Assembly (NCBI RefSeq): GCF_013449375.1
Contig: NZ_JACDRR010000006.1
Coordinates: 1 to 64,000 of the forward strand
Origin: Pectobacterium sp. CFBP8739
GTDB lineage: Bacteria > Pseudomonadota > Gammaproteobacteria > Enterobacterales > Enterobacteriaceae
Direction: 5' to 3'
Length of the DNA stretch: 64,000 nucleotides
Position 1 is the stretch's first letter. Each line of letters starts with the position of its first letter. Shown piece after piece: positions 8,315 through 17,740 of the stretch. Position numbers and translations under genes: made by a program. The notes beneath the pieces are model-generated. The model did no database searches and had not been told where the DNA came from. It saw only the letters and a program-made list of their open reading frames with translations.

Positions 8315-9111
8315 AGTTTCTCCGAAAAATGCGCTGTGCCACTCATTCCAGCCATCAACGTCGTGTTTTTGGTTTCAATGACACCGCTGAGGCTGAGAGT
8401 CTGACTGCTTTCATCAATACGCGCCCCCAGTCTGGATACGCGGGCCTGCAACGGCGTACCGGTTTCATCGGGGGTAAACGTAAAGGCTAACCCTGGTTTC
8501 AACATCGACAGCCAGCGGGATGGCACCAGCAGATTAATCTCCAGATGGTGATTATTGACGATATCCAACAGCGGTGCGCCTGGCGCGATACTTTCATACG
8601 CTTGGGCGCGTCGTTTAACGACCTGACCGTCGAACGGCGCCAAAATACGGCAGCGATTTACCTGAATCTGGTAAACTTGGCTTTCCGCCTGCGATTGCGC
8701 CAGATGCGCGGCGGACAAGGATACCGCATGCTTTCCCACCGACTTTAGTTGCGCCAACTGCTGATTCTGGCTGAGTTCCGCTTCCGCTGCCCGCATCGCC
8801 GCCTGCGATGCTGCCAACTGTGCCTGATAGATAGCACAATCAAAACGTGCTAGCAGGTCGCCTTTTTTGAACGATTCCCCTTCTCTGAACGGCATTTCTA
8901 CAATACGCCCGGCCAAATCGCTGGAGATTGTCGCCTGATCTACAGCGACCAACAGTCCACGAGCCTGATAGGCTGCTGACGCGGTTGTCGTGGGTGATGC
9001 CGGATTAGTCAATAACGGGTCATCAGCCTGTGCCTGCGCGAGAGAAAGAGAAACGCAACATGTCATCAGTCCCAGAGCCAAACCCAAAATAGAGCGATTG
9101 ACGTTGTTCAC
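8311..9111 (-). CDS. Periplasmic HlyD/RND-type adaptor subunit
   Basis: The 266-aa product starts at a GTG (9111). The nearby ATG is out of frame and closes at once. Residues 1-29 form a signal peptide (ILGLALGLMTCCVSLSLAQAQA). The rest is a compact adaptor: a lipoyl-like half (ISSDLAGRIVEMPFREGESF), an Ala/Gln-rich coiled-coil hairpin (about 90-145), a second lipoyl half (CRILAPFDGQVVKRR) and a beta-barrel. It is the first gene of the adaptor operon and overlaps the next by 4 bp. With a signal peptide but no membrane anchor, it should be periplasmic or, given Cys18-Cys19, possibly lipid-anchored; the Cys context is not a clear lipobox. Confidence 0.8.
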   Translation of the reverse strand: MNNVNRSILGLALGLMTCCVSLSLAQAQADDPLLTNPASPTTTASAAYQARGLLVAVDQATISSDLAGRIVEMPFREGESFKKGDLLARFDCAIYQAQLAASQAAMRAAEAELSQNQQLAQLKSVGKHAVSLSAAHLAQSQAESQVYQIQVNRCRILAPFDGQVVKRRAQAYESIAPGAPLLDIVNNHHLEINLLVPSRWLSMLKPGLAFTFTPDETGTPLQARVSRLGARIDESSQTLSLSGVIETKNTTLMAGMSGTAHFSEKL

Positions 9112-9408
9112 ATTAACCAGCCTTGATTGCGCAACGGTGTGTAAAAATCAGAAAGCATAAAAGGAATAACCCTCTGAATGATCATCGATTGATCATGCTT
9201 ATTTTGAAAGCATAGTAAACCAGTCGGAATGGGAACACGATGGGTAGGATAGCGTAGGCCGTAGAATGCTCATCAATAATGTGATGGATTGCAGTATTCT
9301 CCACAATATAGGTGTGTTGGGAAATCGTGAGGCATTCTTTCCCCAACATGCATGTTCTATAATACGCACACGTTTTCGTATATCGATTCTACAGGCCAAA
9401 AGCAGATT
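9112..9408. other. Divergent intergenic region between adaptor operon and rpiA
   Basis: This 297-bp gap must hold promoters for the adaptor operon (minus) and rpiA (plus). Two copies of TGATCA flank TCGAT at about 9180-9196, making a short symmetric element in front of the adaptor operon. GAAAGCATA occurs at 9151 and again at about 9206. No gene or RNA was recognised. Confidence 0.5.
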
Positions 9409-10068
9409 ATGACGCAAGATGAACTGAAAAAAGCAGTGGGATGGGCCGCGCTCGACTACGTCCGCCCAGGCACGATTGTGGGAGTAGGGACCGGATCGAC
9501 GGCAGCACACTTTATTGATGCGCTGGGTTCGATAAAACATCAAATCAAAGGCGCGGTTTCCAGCTCTGATGCCTCAACGGAAAAGCTAAAAAGTCTGGGG
9601 ATCCCCGTTTTTGACGCCAATGAGGTCGATTCACTGGATGTCTATGTCGATGGTGCGGATGAGATCAATGGCCACATGCAGATGATCAAAGGCGGTGGTG
9701 CGGCGCTGACCCGTGAGAAAATCATTTCAGCACTGTCGCGCCAGTTCATCTGTATTGTTGATGCATCCAAGCAGGTTGATGTGCTGGGTAAATTCCCGTT
9801 GCCGGTTGAAGTCATTCCGATGGCGCGGTCTTACGTGGCGCGTGAACTGGCGAAGTTGGGCGGGCAGCCGGTCTACCGTCAGGGCGTCGTGACGGATAAC
9901 GGCAACGTCATTCTGGATGTGCACAACTTGAATATCATGGATGCGGTCGCCGTAGAAAACCACATCAATGGTATCCCCGGCGTGGTGACCGTTGGGCTAT
10001 TCGCCAACCGCGGCGCGGATGTCGCCTTGGTCGGGACGGCTGATGGGGTAAAAACCGTCGTTAAATGA
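9409..10068 (+). CDS. rpiA: Ribose-5-phosphate isomerase A
   Basis: RpiA interconverts ribose-5-phosphate and ribulose-5-phosphate in the non-oxidative pentose phosphate pathway. The product from ATG 9409 is 219 aa, the E. coli length, and begins [17 protein letters not shown] as expected. An ATG 19 codons upstream adds unrelated residues and is rejected. Seen are GVGTGST (25-31, phosphate-binding loop), DGADE (81-85) and Lys94 in IKGGGAAL, matching the known active-site residues. A clean terminator follows. It stands alone, with serA downstream on the same strand behind its own promoter region. Confidence 0.98.
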   Translation: MTQDELKKAVGWAALDYVRPGTIVGVGTGSTAAHFIDALGSIKHQIKGAVSSSDASTEKLKSLGIPVFDANEVDSLDVYVDGADEINGHMQMIKGGGAALTREKIISALSRQFICIVDASKQVDVLGKFPLPVEVIPMARSYVARELAKLGGQPVYRQGVVTDNGNVILDVHNLNIMDAVAVENHINGIPGVVTVGLFANRGADVALVGTADGVKTVVK

Positions 10069-10080
10069 GTGCGAGATCGT

Positions 10081-10115
10081 TCTGACGTGGTGAACGTCCA
10101 CGTCAGAAATTTTTT
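10081..10115 (+). terminator. rpiA rho-independent terminator
   Basis: A perfect 10-bp stem (10081-10090 with 10098-10107), a 7-nt loop and a following T-run (AATTTTTTA) lie 13 bp past the rpiA stop. Confidence 0.9.
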
Positions 10116-10362
10116 AGCTAAAAAAATCTATTTAGTTAACGGCTCATTTTTGGTACTTAATATCACATTTTCTTATTTTGTTTATCGCCGATATGGCAAT
10201 GCACATCTTTGGCAATATTTTTTGCCATAAATCAGGCGCGCCTCTTTGTGGCGTGATTCGGGCGAAGCAATCGTTTGTATTGCTGACTGCGTAATTTTTG
10301 TTATGTTGGCAGAGGCTATTTAGCACTCTGTCACATTTGAAGTCTGAAAATAAGGTCGGGAA

Positions 10363-11595
10363 ATGGCAAAGGTATCACTGGAAAAAGACAAGATTAAGTT
10401 TCTGTTAGTGGAAGGCGTGCACCAGAGCGCGCTGGATAACCTGCGTGCAGCCGGTTACACCAATATCGAATTCCACAAGGGCGCGCTGGATCCTGAGGCA
10501 TTGAAAGCCTCTATTCGCGATGCGCACTTTGTGGGTATCCGCTCGCGTACCCATCTGACAGAAGAGATTTTTGCTGCTGCGGAAAAACTGATCGCGGTAG
10601 GGTGTTTCTGTATCGGAACGAATCAGGTTGATCTGTCGGCCGCAACCAAACGCGGTATCCCAGTCTTTAACGCACCGTTTTCCAATACCCGATCCGTGGC
10701 TGAAATGGTGATCGGCGAAATGCTGCTGATGTTGCGCGGTATCCCAGCGGCGAACGCGAAAGCACACCGCGGTATCTGGCACAAACTGGCTGTGGGCTCG
10801 TTTGAAGCGCGCGGCAAAAAGCTGGGGATCATCGGCTACGGCCATATTGGTACTCAGTTGGGTATTCTGGCCGAAAGCCTAGGTATGCACGTTTATTTCT
10901 ATGATATCGAAAGCAAACTGCCGCTGGGTAATGCTCAGCAGGTGCGCCACCTGTCTGACCTGCTGAATATGAGCGATGTGGTGAGCCTGCACGTGCCGGA
11001 AAATGACAGCACGCAGAATATGATGGGTGCAGAAGAACTGGCGCTGATGAAGCCGGGTTCTATCCTGATTAACGCTGCCCGCGGTACGGTAGTTGATATT
11101 CCGGCACTGTGCGAAGCGCTGAGCAGCAAGCATCTGTCCGGTGCGGCCATTGACGTATTCCCGCAAGAGCCGGCAACTAACAGCGATCCGTTCCTGTCGC
11201 CGCTGTGCGAGTTTGACAACGTGCTGCTGACGCCGCACATCGGGGGTTCTACGCAAGAAGCGCAGGAAAATATCGGTGATGAAGTGGCTGGCAAGCTGGC
11301 GAAATACTCAGACAACGGTTCTACGCTGTCTGCGGTGAATTTCCCGGAAGTGTCGTTGCCTGTTCATGGCGCTCGCGCCAGCCGCCTGCTGCACATCCAT
11401 GAAAACCGTCCTGGCGTTATTACCAAAATTAACCAGATCTTTGCTGAGCAAGGTATTAACATTGCCGCGCAGTATCTGCAAACGACACCTGAAATTGGTT
11501 ATGTGGTGATTGATGTCGAAACTGACGGCGCGCAAACGGCGCTACAACTGATGAAGTCAATTCCAGGCACCATTCGTGCTCGCCTGCTGTTCTAA
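10363..11595 (+). CDS. serA: D-3-phosphoglycerate dehydrogenase
   Basis: SerA oxidises 3-phosphoglycerate to 3-phosphohydroxypyruvate, the committed step of serine synthesis. The 410-aa product has the E. coli length. It shows an N-terminal substrate domain, a Rossmann NAD motif GYGHIGTQLG (about 159-168), the catalytic-region signatures INAARGTVVD, DVFPQEP and LLTPHIGGST, and a C-terminal ACT domain (about 335-410, ENRPGVITKINQIF) that binds serine for feedback inhibition. The start ATG follows AATAAGGTCGGGAA. The preceding 294-bp AT-rich gap (10069-10362) holds the rpiA terminator and presumably the serA promoter. Confidence 0.98.
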   Translation: MAKVSLEKDKIKFLLVEGVHQSALDNLRAAGYTNIEFHKGALDPEALKASIRDAHFVGIRSRTHLTEEIFAAAEKLIAVGCFCIGTNQVDLSAATKRGIPVFNAPFSNTRSVAEMVIGEMLLMLRGIPAANAKAHRGIWHKLAVGSFEARGKKLGIIGYGHIGTQLGILAESLGMHVYFYDIESKLPLGNAQQVRHLSDLLNMSDVVSLHVPENDSTQNMMGAEELALMKPGSILINAARGTVVDIPALCEALSSKHLSGAAIDVFPQEPATNSDPFLSPLCEFDNVLLTPHIGGSTQEAQENIGDEVAGKLAKYSDNGSTLSAVNFPEVSLPVHGARASRLLHIHENRPGVITKINQIFAEQGINIAAQYLQTTPEIGYVVIDVETDGAQTALQLMKSIPGTIRARLLF

Positions 11596-11618
11596 TATCT
11601 GATTAATCAGTTAGTTTT

Positions 11619-11642
11619 AATCAGCCCCTTACGGGGCTGATT
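11619..11642. terminator. Hairpin between convergent serA and alcohol dehydrogenase genes
   Basis: A perfect stem AATCAGCCCC / GGGGCTGATT with a TTAC loop separates two convergent genes. T-runs after the stem are weak on both sides, so it may serve both strands but is not a textbook terminator. Confidence 0.65.
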
Positions 11643-11648
11643 ACGTTA

Positions 11649-12650
11649 TTACAGCGCGATAACGATCTTGCCGCGCATATGTCCTTCCAGCACTTTACCG
11701 TGAGCCTGCTTCAGCGTGTCTACCGTTAACCCTTGCAGCGTTTCGCTGGCGGTTCCCTGAAGTTTCCCTGCATCTACCAGCTGTGCAACTTCGTGCAAAA
11801 TGTTCCCCTGTTCGGCGATATCCGGTGTGGTGAACATACTGCGGGTAAACATGAGTTCCCAGTGCAGCGCTGCGCTTTTGAGTTTCAGCGCCGTTTGGTC
11901 GAGCGGGTTTTTGTTTTCCACAATGGTGCAGATGTGTCCCATCGGTGCGATCAGTTTACTGATGGCATCCCAGTGGCCGTCGGTATCGTTCAAACAGAAA
12001 ATGTAATCGACCTGTTTGATCCCTTCTTTTTCTAGCTCAGCCACCAAATTACGGTAATCCACGACCTTGTGTGCACCACGCTGGCGGCACCATGCGGCTG
12101 AATCAGGCTGTGACGCGGTAGTAATAATGTTGACCGAACTGCGCAGGGCTGCCAGAGAAATCGCAAGGGAGCCCACGCCGCCTGCGCCACCGATGATCAA
12201 CAGCGTTTTCTTGCTGTCTGCCTGCTGTATTTTCAGGTGTTCGAACAAGCCTTCCCACGCAGTCAGTGCCGTGAGCGGCATGGCTGCCGCTGAAGCCCAA
12301 TCCAGAGACACAGGCTTGCGTGCCACGATACGTGAATCAATCAACTGATGGGTGGTGTTGCTGCCGGGACGCGTGATGTCGCCGGCGTACCAGACTTCAT
12401 CGCCTACCTGAAATTGGCTTACTGCACTACCGGTTTTCAGCACGACACCGCTGGCATCCCAGCCGAGAATTCTGGGCTGTTCTAACCCATTTTGACGCAA
12501 GCCTGCGTGCACCTTGGTATCTACTGGATTCACGGAAACGGCTTTTACCTCGATCAACAGATCGTATTCACCAGGCTCGGGAATGTCTTGGGTGATGGCA
12601 ATGAAATTTTCTGGTTGTTGTGGATCAACGGCTATGGCATGAGCGGTCAT
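11649..12650 (-). CDS. Zinc-type alcohol dehydrogenase / quinone reductase-like protein
   Basis: The 333-aa product belongs to the MDR superfamily (zinc-binding alcohol dehydrogenase family, quinone oxidoreductase-like). The start at 12650 follows GAGGAACAGACC; a longer reading to 12950 would run through the divergent LysR promoter and gene. Seen are the GroES-like N-terminal part (VKAVSVNPVDTKVHAG, LGWDASGVV) and the NAD(P)-binding Rossmann motif GGAGGVGSLA (about 155-164). The usual structural-zinc cysteine cluster is absent, so it is probably a zinc-independent NADPH:quinone reductase type. It is divergent from a LysR regulator 127 bp away that may control it (inference). Substrate unknown. 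Confidence 0.88.
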   Translation of the reverse strand: MTAHAIAVDPQQPENFIAITQDIPEPGEYDLLIEVKAVSVNPVDTKVHAGLRQNGLEQPRILGWDASGVVLKTGSAVSQFQVGDEVWYAGDITRPGSNTTHQLIDSRIVARKPVSLDWASAAAMPLTALTAWEGLFEHLKIQQADSKKTLLIIGGAGGVGSLAISLAALRSSVNIITTASQPDSAAWCRQRGAHKVVDYRNLVAELEKEGIKQVDYIFCLNDTDGHWDAISKLIAPMGHICTIVENKNPLDQTALKLKSAALHWELMFTRSMFTTPDIAEQGNILHEVAQLVDAGKLQGTASETLQGLTVDTLKQAHGKVLEGHMRGKIVIAL

Positions 12651-12777
12651 GGTCTGTTCCTCATTATTTTCAGAATACAGTCGTGTGAATAATTGAATAG
12701 AACTGAGTGTAGAACACGGAAATAGAGCTGATAAGATGGACAATAAATAATGCAGTGTTCGTTTAAGGTGAACAATT

Positions 12778-13689
12778 ATGTTTAAACAATTGCAGGATAT
12801 GGCGTTGTTTGCGCTGGTGGCCGAGTGTGGCAGTTTTACACAGGCGGCGCGAAAGGCTGGGCTAGCGAAATCCAGCCTGAGCCTGCGCATTAGCCAGCTT
12901 GAACAGCAGATTGGCCTGCGGCTGTTGAACCGAACGACGCGCCAGCTCAATCTGACGTTTGCAGGCGAGCGCTACCTGATTCACTGTCAGGAAATGCTGC
13001 AAGCCAGCGAGCGTGCCGATCTTGCCATACAGCGTTTGCGTGATAATCCCAGCGGGCGGCTGCGTATCACCAGCCCGGCGGGATTCGGTTCCACGCTGCT
13101 GGCACGGCTTACCGCTGAATTTCAGCAGCGCTTTCCCGCGGTATCGCTGGATGTGTTGATTTCAGATGCGGTGATCGATCTGGTTCAGGAGGGTTTCGAT
13201 GTCGCTTTTCGTACTGGTAAACCGCATGATTCCTCACTGATCGGGCGTTCGCTTGGGCAGACTCCCCGCTATTTGCTGGCGTCGCCTGATTATCTGGCGC
13301 GGCATCCGGCATTGATCCACCCACAGCAGCTTCAGCAGCACCGCTGTATTGCGCACCATGCCTGGACGGAGTGGTTACTTCATCGCGGTTCGGAGCTTTA
13401 TCGCTGGTTACTGCCCGAAGCGCATATCACCGATAACCTGCTTTACGCCCGCGAGTGCGCCATTGCGGGGGCGGGGATTACGCTATTGCCGGATTTTCTC
13501 TGTCTGGGTGACGCGGTGTCGGGGAAATTGGTCAGAGTTTTATCGGATTGGCAGGTGGAAGCTAACGACCTTTATCTGGTGTATCCCAGCCGTAAGCTGA
13601 ATTCGCCCGCGTTAGCGTGTTTTATCGACTTTGTTTTACAACATCGTGCGTTGGATGATTATCCAACGTTTTTGAAAACGCAGCCGTGA
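12778..13689 (+). CDS. LysR-family transcriptional regulator (divergent from dehydrogenase)
   Basis: The 303-aa protein has the LysR winged helix-turn-helix at residues 3-62 (FALVAECGSFTQAARKAGLAKSSLSLRISQLEQQIGLRL split by the helix turn) and a C-terminal periplasmic-binding-like effector domain with RLRITSPAGFG at about 90. The sequence pattern is that of the CrgA/YafC-like LysR group. It is transcribed away from the quinone-reductase-like gene, the usual arrangement for a LysR regulator and its target, so it probably regulates that gene and itself. The inducer is unknown. Confidence 0.9.
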   Translation: MFKQLQDMALFALVAECGSFTQAARKAGLAKSSLSLRISQLEQQIGLRLLNRTTRQLNLTFAGERYLIHCQEMLQASERADLAIQRLRDNPSGRLRITSPAGFGSTLLARLTAEFQQRFPAVSLDVLISDAVIDLVQEGFDVAFRTGKPHDSSLIGRSLGQTPRYLLASPDYLARHPALIHPQQLQQHRCIAHHAWTEWLLHRGSELYRWLLPEAHITDNLLYARECAIAGAGITLLPDFLCLGDAVSGKLVRVLSDWQVEANDLYLVYPSRKLNSPALACFIDFVLQHRALDDYPTFLKTQP

Positions 13690-13911
13690 TGGTATACCCA
13701 CAATACTTATGTTTCATTTTTTATTATTGTTTTCAATTTTTATTGAAACGTGATTTCTATCAATCTATTTTAGGTACGTTTTAGAGGGGAAATGCCGATA
13801 ACACTTTGGGTTCCTTTTGCTTCTTTATGAAAGGTCTACTCTGCGTGGCGTTATTGTCACAGTGATATCTGGGCTCTGCTGTGCCTGTCATGGCAGAGAT
13901 AATGTATACCA

Positions 13912-15642
13912 GTGATGGTGAAAATGAGAATGCAACCGATGTCTATTCAAAAAGAGAAGTTGAGTTACATCAACAATATACGCCTCGTTTCGTTATTTAT
14001 TACGCTTTTTTCAATTATTCTGATTCTATTTGCGCTTTCTATTGGCACAGCAAATTATTTTTTAAAGCAGAGTAATCATTCACTCGATAAGGCTAATGAG
14101 CTGTCTGATGTCCGTGCCGGAATCGGTAGTAGTCTCGATCAATTACGCGTGGCCAGATTGTTGTTTATCCAAGCAGCGGCGGCAAATCGTATTAGCGATC
14201 ACGAGGTCTTTAAATCTGCTTTAGATCAGGCTATGGGTCGAGTCAGATCCTCGCAGAAGCGTCTGGATGAATACCTCGCGCGTCCAGATAAACAGGAAAG
14301 CGAAAACGCGCTGGATGAGGAAATTCTTAAGGCGTATGCCAACTACCGTGATAACGCGATTTTAGCGATGCAGACAGCAGTAAAAGAGGGTGAGTTTGAA
14401 GATACGATCACGCTGGAAAGTACGCTGGCGCGCCAGCTAGACGAAGCGTTCGGTGTTCCAGTGCGTAAGAAAGTCGCTGAACTCACAAAAGCCGCGCAGG
14501 AGATCAATCTGCGGGCAGAACAGAATGCCAAACTGGGTAACTGGATGATGGCGGGCTCCTTTGTCCTGTCTATCATTATGGCGATCATGGCCTACATCAT
14601 GGTGCGCAATGTGATCCTCGCGCCAATCAACAGACTGGTTGAGCGTATCCAGAAGATCGCGGCGGGTGATTTGACGCAGCCGCCGATGGCGATGGGACGT
14701 AATGAAATCGGCATTCTGGGAACGAATATCCAGAACATGCAGGCGGAACTGACGGATACGGTGACGATCGTGCGTGAAGGGGCGGATTCGATCTATCAGG
14801 GATCGTCAGAAATTACGGCGGGTAACGTCGATCTCTCTTCGCGTACCGAGCAGCAGGCTGCCGCATTGGAGGAAACCGCCGCGAGCATGGAACAGCTAAC
14901 CGCAACGGTGAAACAGAACTCTGACAACGCCCATCACGCTAGCCAATTGGCGAAGAATGCTTCTGAAAAAGCCGAGAAGGGCGGGCAAATTGTGCAAGGC
15001 GTGGTGGATACCATGCAGGATATTTCCACCAGTTCACGACGTATTTCCGAAATCACCTCTGTCATTAATAGCATTGCATTCCAGACCAACATTCTGGCAC
15101 TGAACGCGGCGGTAGAAGCTGCGCGTGCGGGTGAGCAAGGGCGTGGTTTTGCGGTGGTGGCGGGTGAAGTCCGTAATTTGGCGCAGCGCAGCGCACAGGC
15201 CGCGAAAGAGATTGAAGGGCTGATTGGCGAATCAAGCCAGTTGGTGGAAACGGGGTCAGGGCTCGTGTCTCAAGCCGGCACAACCATGGGCGAGATTGTC
15301 CGCGCGGTTGTCAGTGTGACTGACATCATGGGGGAAATTGCTTCCGCTTCCGATGAACAACGTCGTGGTATTGAGCAGGTAAGCCAGGCTGTGTCTGAAA
15401 TGGACAGCGCAACGCAGCAAAATGCGGCACTGGTGCAGGAAGCTTCGGCCGCCGCGGTGTCACTTGAAGAACAGGCTGCGCGTTTGACGCAGGCTGTCGC
15501 GGTATTTAAGCTAGCTGGTGTGGCTCAGAGACTAAAATCGTCATTGCCAAAAGCGGCGCCTCAAGCGCGTTTAACGCCAGCGATGGCGATTGCCGGAAGT
15601 AGTAGCAAAGGTAGCGATAATCAAAATTGGGAAACGTTCTGA
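13912..15642 (+). CDS. Methyl-accepting chemotaxis protein with NWETF tail
   Basis: A transmembrane chemoreceptor of up to 576 aa. After a short N-terminus come TM1 (about 23-47), a periplasmic four-helix-bundle sensor (about 50-200), TM2 (about 207-230), a HAMP domain, and the long methyl-accepting coiled coil with the highly conserved hairpin tip ([20 protein letters not shown]). It ends in NWETF, the pentapeptide that docks CheR and CheB in high-abundance receptors such as Tsr. The start is ambiguous: GTG 13912, ATG 13915, or ATG 13930, which has GGTGA eight bases ahead and may be best. The ligand cannot be read from the sequence. Confidence 0.93.
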   Translation: MMVKMRMQPMSIQKEKLSYINNIRLVSLFITLFSIILILFALSIGTANYFLKQSNHSLDKANELSDVRAGIGSSLDQLRVARLLFIQAAAANRISDHEVFKSALDQAMGRVRSSQKRLDEYLARPDKQESENALDEEILKAYANYRDNAILAMQTAVKEGEFEDTITLESTLARQLDEAFGVPVRKKVAELTKAAQEINLRAEQNAKLGNWMMAGSFVLSIIMAIMAYIMVRNVILAPINRLVERIQKIAAGDLTQPPMAMGRNEIGILGTNIQNMQAELTDTVTIVREGADSIYQGSSEITAGNVDLSSRTEQQAAALEETAASMEQLTATVKQNSDNAHHASQLAKNASEKAEKGGQIVQGVVDTMQDISTSSRRISEITSVINSIAFQTNILALNAAVEAARAGEQGRGFAVVAGEVRNLAQRSAQAAKEIEGLIGESSQLVETGSGLVSQAGTTMGEIVRAVVSVTDIMGEIASASDEQRRGIEQVSQAVSEMDSATQQNAALVQEASAAAVSLEEQAARLTQAVAVFKLAGVAQRLKSSLPKAAPQARLTPAMAIAGSSSKGSDNQNWETF

Positions 15643-15664
15643 TTCCTAGTAGATGAAGCATGAT

Positions 15665-15695
15665 AGAAAAAAATGGCCCGCAATGCGGGCCATTT
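15665..15695 (-). terminator. Terminator for ettA, shared with chemoreceptor gene
   Basis: A perfect 11-bp stem (15671-15681 with 15685-15695, loop AAT) is followed on the minus strand by a T-run. It lies 23 bp past the ettA stop and may also end the converging chemoreceptor transcript. Confidence 0.85.
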
Positions 15696-15717
15696 GTTTA
15701 TCACGTTCGATGGCGGC

Positions 15718-17385
15718 TTACTTAGCGATCTTCTTGTATTTGATGCGGTGTGGTTCCAGCGCATCGGCGCCCAGCGTACGCTTCTTGTATTCTTCGTATT
15801 CGGTAAAGTTACCTTCGAAGAATTCCACTTTACCTTCATCCTGATAATCCAGAATGTGTGTGGCGATACGGTCGAGGAACCAACGGTCATGCGAGATCAC
15901 CATGGCACAGCCAGGGAATTCCAGCAGGGCGTTTTCCAGCGCGCGCAGGGTTTCGATATCCAGGTCGTTGGTCGGTTCATCGAGCAGCAGCACGTTACCG
16001 CCGACCTGCAACAGCTTCGCCAGATGCAGGCGACCGCGTTCACCACCGGACAGCTCGCCAACGCGTTTGCCCTGATCAACCCCTTTGAAGTTGAAACGGC
16101 CAACGTACGCGCGGCTTGGCATTTCGGTGTTGCCGATACGCATGATGTCCTGCCCGCCAGACACTTCTTCCCAGACGGTTTTGCTGTTGTCCATCGCGTC
16201 ACGGAATTGGTCGACTGACGCCAGTTTCACTGTTTCACCCAGCTCAATCGTGCCGCTATCTGGCTGCTCCTGACCGGACATCATACGGAACAGCGTCGAT
16301 TTACCGGCACCGTTCGGGCCGATGATACCGACAATCGCGCCTTTCGGTACGGAGAAAGAAAGCCCGTCGATGAGCTGACGTTCGCCGTAAGACTTGCTGA
16401 GGTTGGTGACTTCCACCACTTTATCGCCGAGGCGAGCACCTGGTGGAATAAACAGTTCGTTGGTTTCGTTACGTTTTTGGTATTCCGTGTTGTTCAGCTC
16501 TTCAAAGCGTGCCAGACGGGCTTTACCTTTGGACTGACGGCCTTTGGCGCCTTGACGCACCCATTCCAGCTCTTTCTCAATCGATTTACGGCGTGCCGCT
16601 TCCTGAGAGGCTTCCTGTGCCAGACGCTGATCTTTTTGTTCCAGCCAGGAAGAGTAGTTGCCTTCCCACGGAATACCCTCGCCACGGTCCAGCTCCAGAA
16701 TCCAGCCTGCAACGTTATCGAGGAAGTAACGGTCGTGGGTAATCGCCACCACAGTGCCCTCGAAGTCGTGCAGGAAGCGCTCCAGCCAGGCGACAGATTC
16801 TGCATCCAGGTGGTTGGTTGGTTCGTCGAGCAGCAGCATGTCCGGTTTTTCCAGCAGCAGACGGCACAGCGCCACGCGGCGACGCTCCCCCCCGGACAGG
16901 TTGGCGATTTTCGCATCCCACTCTGGCAAGCGCAGCGCATCGGCAGCGCGCTCCAGTTGGTTATTCAGGTTATGACCGTCATGCGCCTGAATGATTTCTT
17001 CTAGCTTGCCTTGCTCGGCAGCCAGTTTATCGAAATCCGCATCTGGGTCGGCATACAGTGCATAGACCTCATCAAGACGCTTCAGCGCAGTCACGACTTC
17101 AGACACCGCTTCTTCTACGGATTCACGTACGGTGTGCTCCGTGTTTAGCTGCGGTTCCTGCGGCAAATAGCCGATTTTGATGCCAGGTTGTGGGCGAGCT
17201 TCGCCCTCGATGTCCGTATCAATGCCAGCCATAATACGCAACAGCGTTGATTTACCGGCTCCGTTCAGACCCAGCACGCCGATTTTGGCACCGGGGAAAA
17301 AACTGAGGGAGATGTTTTTCAGAATGTGACGCTTCGGCGGTACGACCTTACCGACGCGATGCATGGTATAAACATATTGAGCCAC
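15718..17385 (-). CDS. ettA: Energy-dependent translational throttle protein EttA (ABC-F)
   Basis: EttA is a ribosome-associated ABC-F ATPase that gates the first steps of elongation according to ADP/ATP ratio. The 555-aa product has the family length and two nucleotide-binding domains: Walker A GLNGAGKST (about 39-47) and GPNGAGKST (about 357-365), signatures LSGGERRRVA and LSGGERGRLH, and Walker B motifs LLLDEPTNHLD and LLLDEPTNDLD. The charged arm and linker lie between the domains. No membrane segment is present, as expected. It is convergent with the chemoreceptor gene and divergent from slt. Confidence 0.97.
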   Translation of the reverse strand: MAQYVYTMHRVGKVVPPKRHILKNISLSFFPGAKIGVLGLNGAGKSTLLRIMAGIDTDIEGEARPQPGIKIGYLPQEPQLNTEHTVRESVEEAVSEVVTALKRLDEVYALYADPDADFDKLAAEQGKLEEIIQAHDGHNLNNQLERAADALRLPEWDAKIANLSGGERRRVALCRLLLEKPDMLLLDEPTNHLDAESVAWLERFLHDFEGTVVAITHDRYFLDNVAGWILELDRGEGIPWEGNYSSWLEQKDQRLAQEASQEAARRKSIEKELEWVRQGAKGRQSKGKARLARFEELNNTEYQKRNETNELFIPPGARLGDKVVEVTNLSKSYGERQLIDGLSFSVPKGAIVGIIGPNGAGKSTLFRMMSGQEQPDSGTIELGETVKLASVDQFRDAMDNSKTVWEEVSGGQDIMRIGNTEMPSRAYVGRFNFKGVDQGKRVGELSGGERGRLHLAKLLQVGGNVLLLDEPTNDLDIETLRALENALLEFPGCAMVISHDRWFLDRIATHILDYQDEGKVEFFEGNFTEYEEYKKRTLGADALEPHRIKYKKIAK

Positions 17386-17740
17386 GTTGCGACTTCGCCT
17401 CTCTCTTATCTCTATGATTTGTCACCATAAGCGGGTGACCATGTGTAGCACGATGCTACTTAATACTACATCGCTGCTAAGGCAATTCCCCAGCAGCGGA
17501 TCGATTATTCTAAGTGCATTACTTTGAGTATGGAGTGTAGCGGGTTTCAGCCCGCGATCCCAGCTATCCGGCGATTTGCCATGGCCGATCTGAGAGGTCA
17601 GCCCGCCTGATGAATTTCAGAATCGGTTTGCGGATCGACGTATCGCTGTCTGGCATGATGTGCCACACTGGATCTGCTAGGGGTATCGACACGATGAAGG
17701 ATGCCGATAGCAAGTTCGATAACGGATGAGGTTAATGTAG
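17386..17740. other. Intergenic region between ettA and slt
   Basis: This 355-bp gap holds the divergent promoters of ettA and slt. GTAGCA-CGA-TGCTAC at about 17445-17459, GTCACC/GGTGAC at about 17421-17439 and a short GCGGG/CCCGC hairpin near 17539-17556 are visible inverted repeats. No gene was recognised. Confidence 0.5.

Noticed and set aside
9352-9408. Upstream in-frame ATG for rpiA
   Set aside because: The extra 19 residues do not match RpiA, while the start at 9409 gives the exact family length.
10144-10326. 60-codon minus-strand frame between rpiA and serA
   Set aside because: No ribosome site, no family resemblance, and it lies in the promoter region of serA.
12651-12950. Longer N-terminus for the alcohol dehydrogenase-like gene
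   Set aside because: It would read through the divergent LysR gene start; a strong ribosome site lies before 12650.
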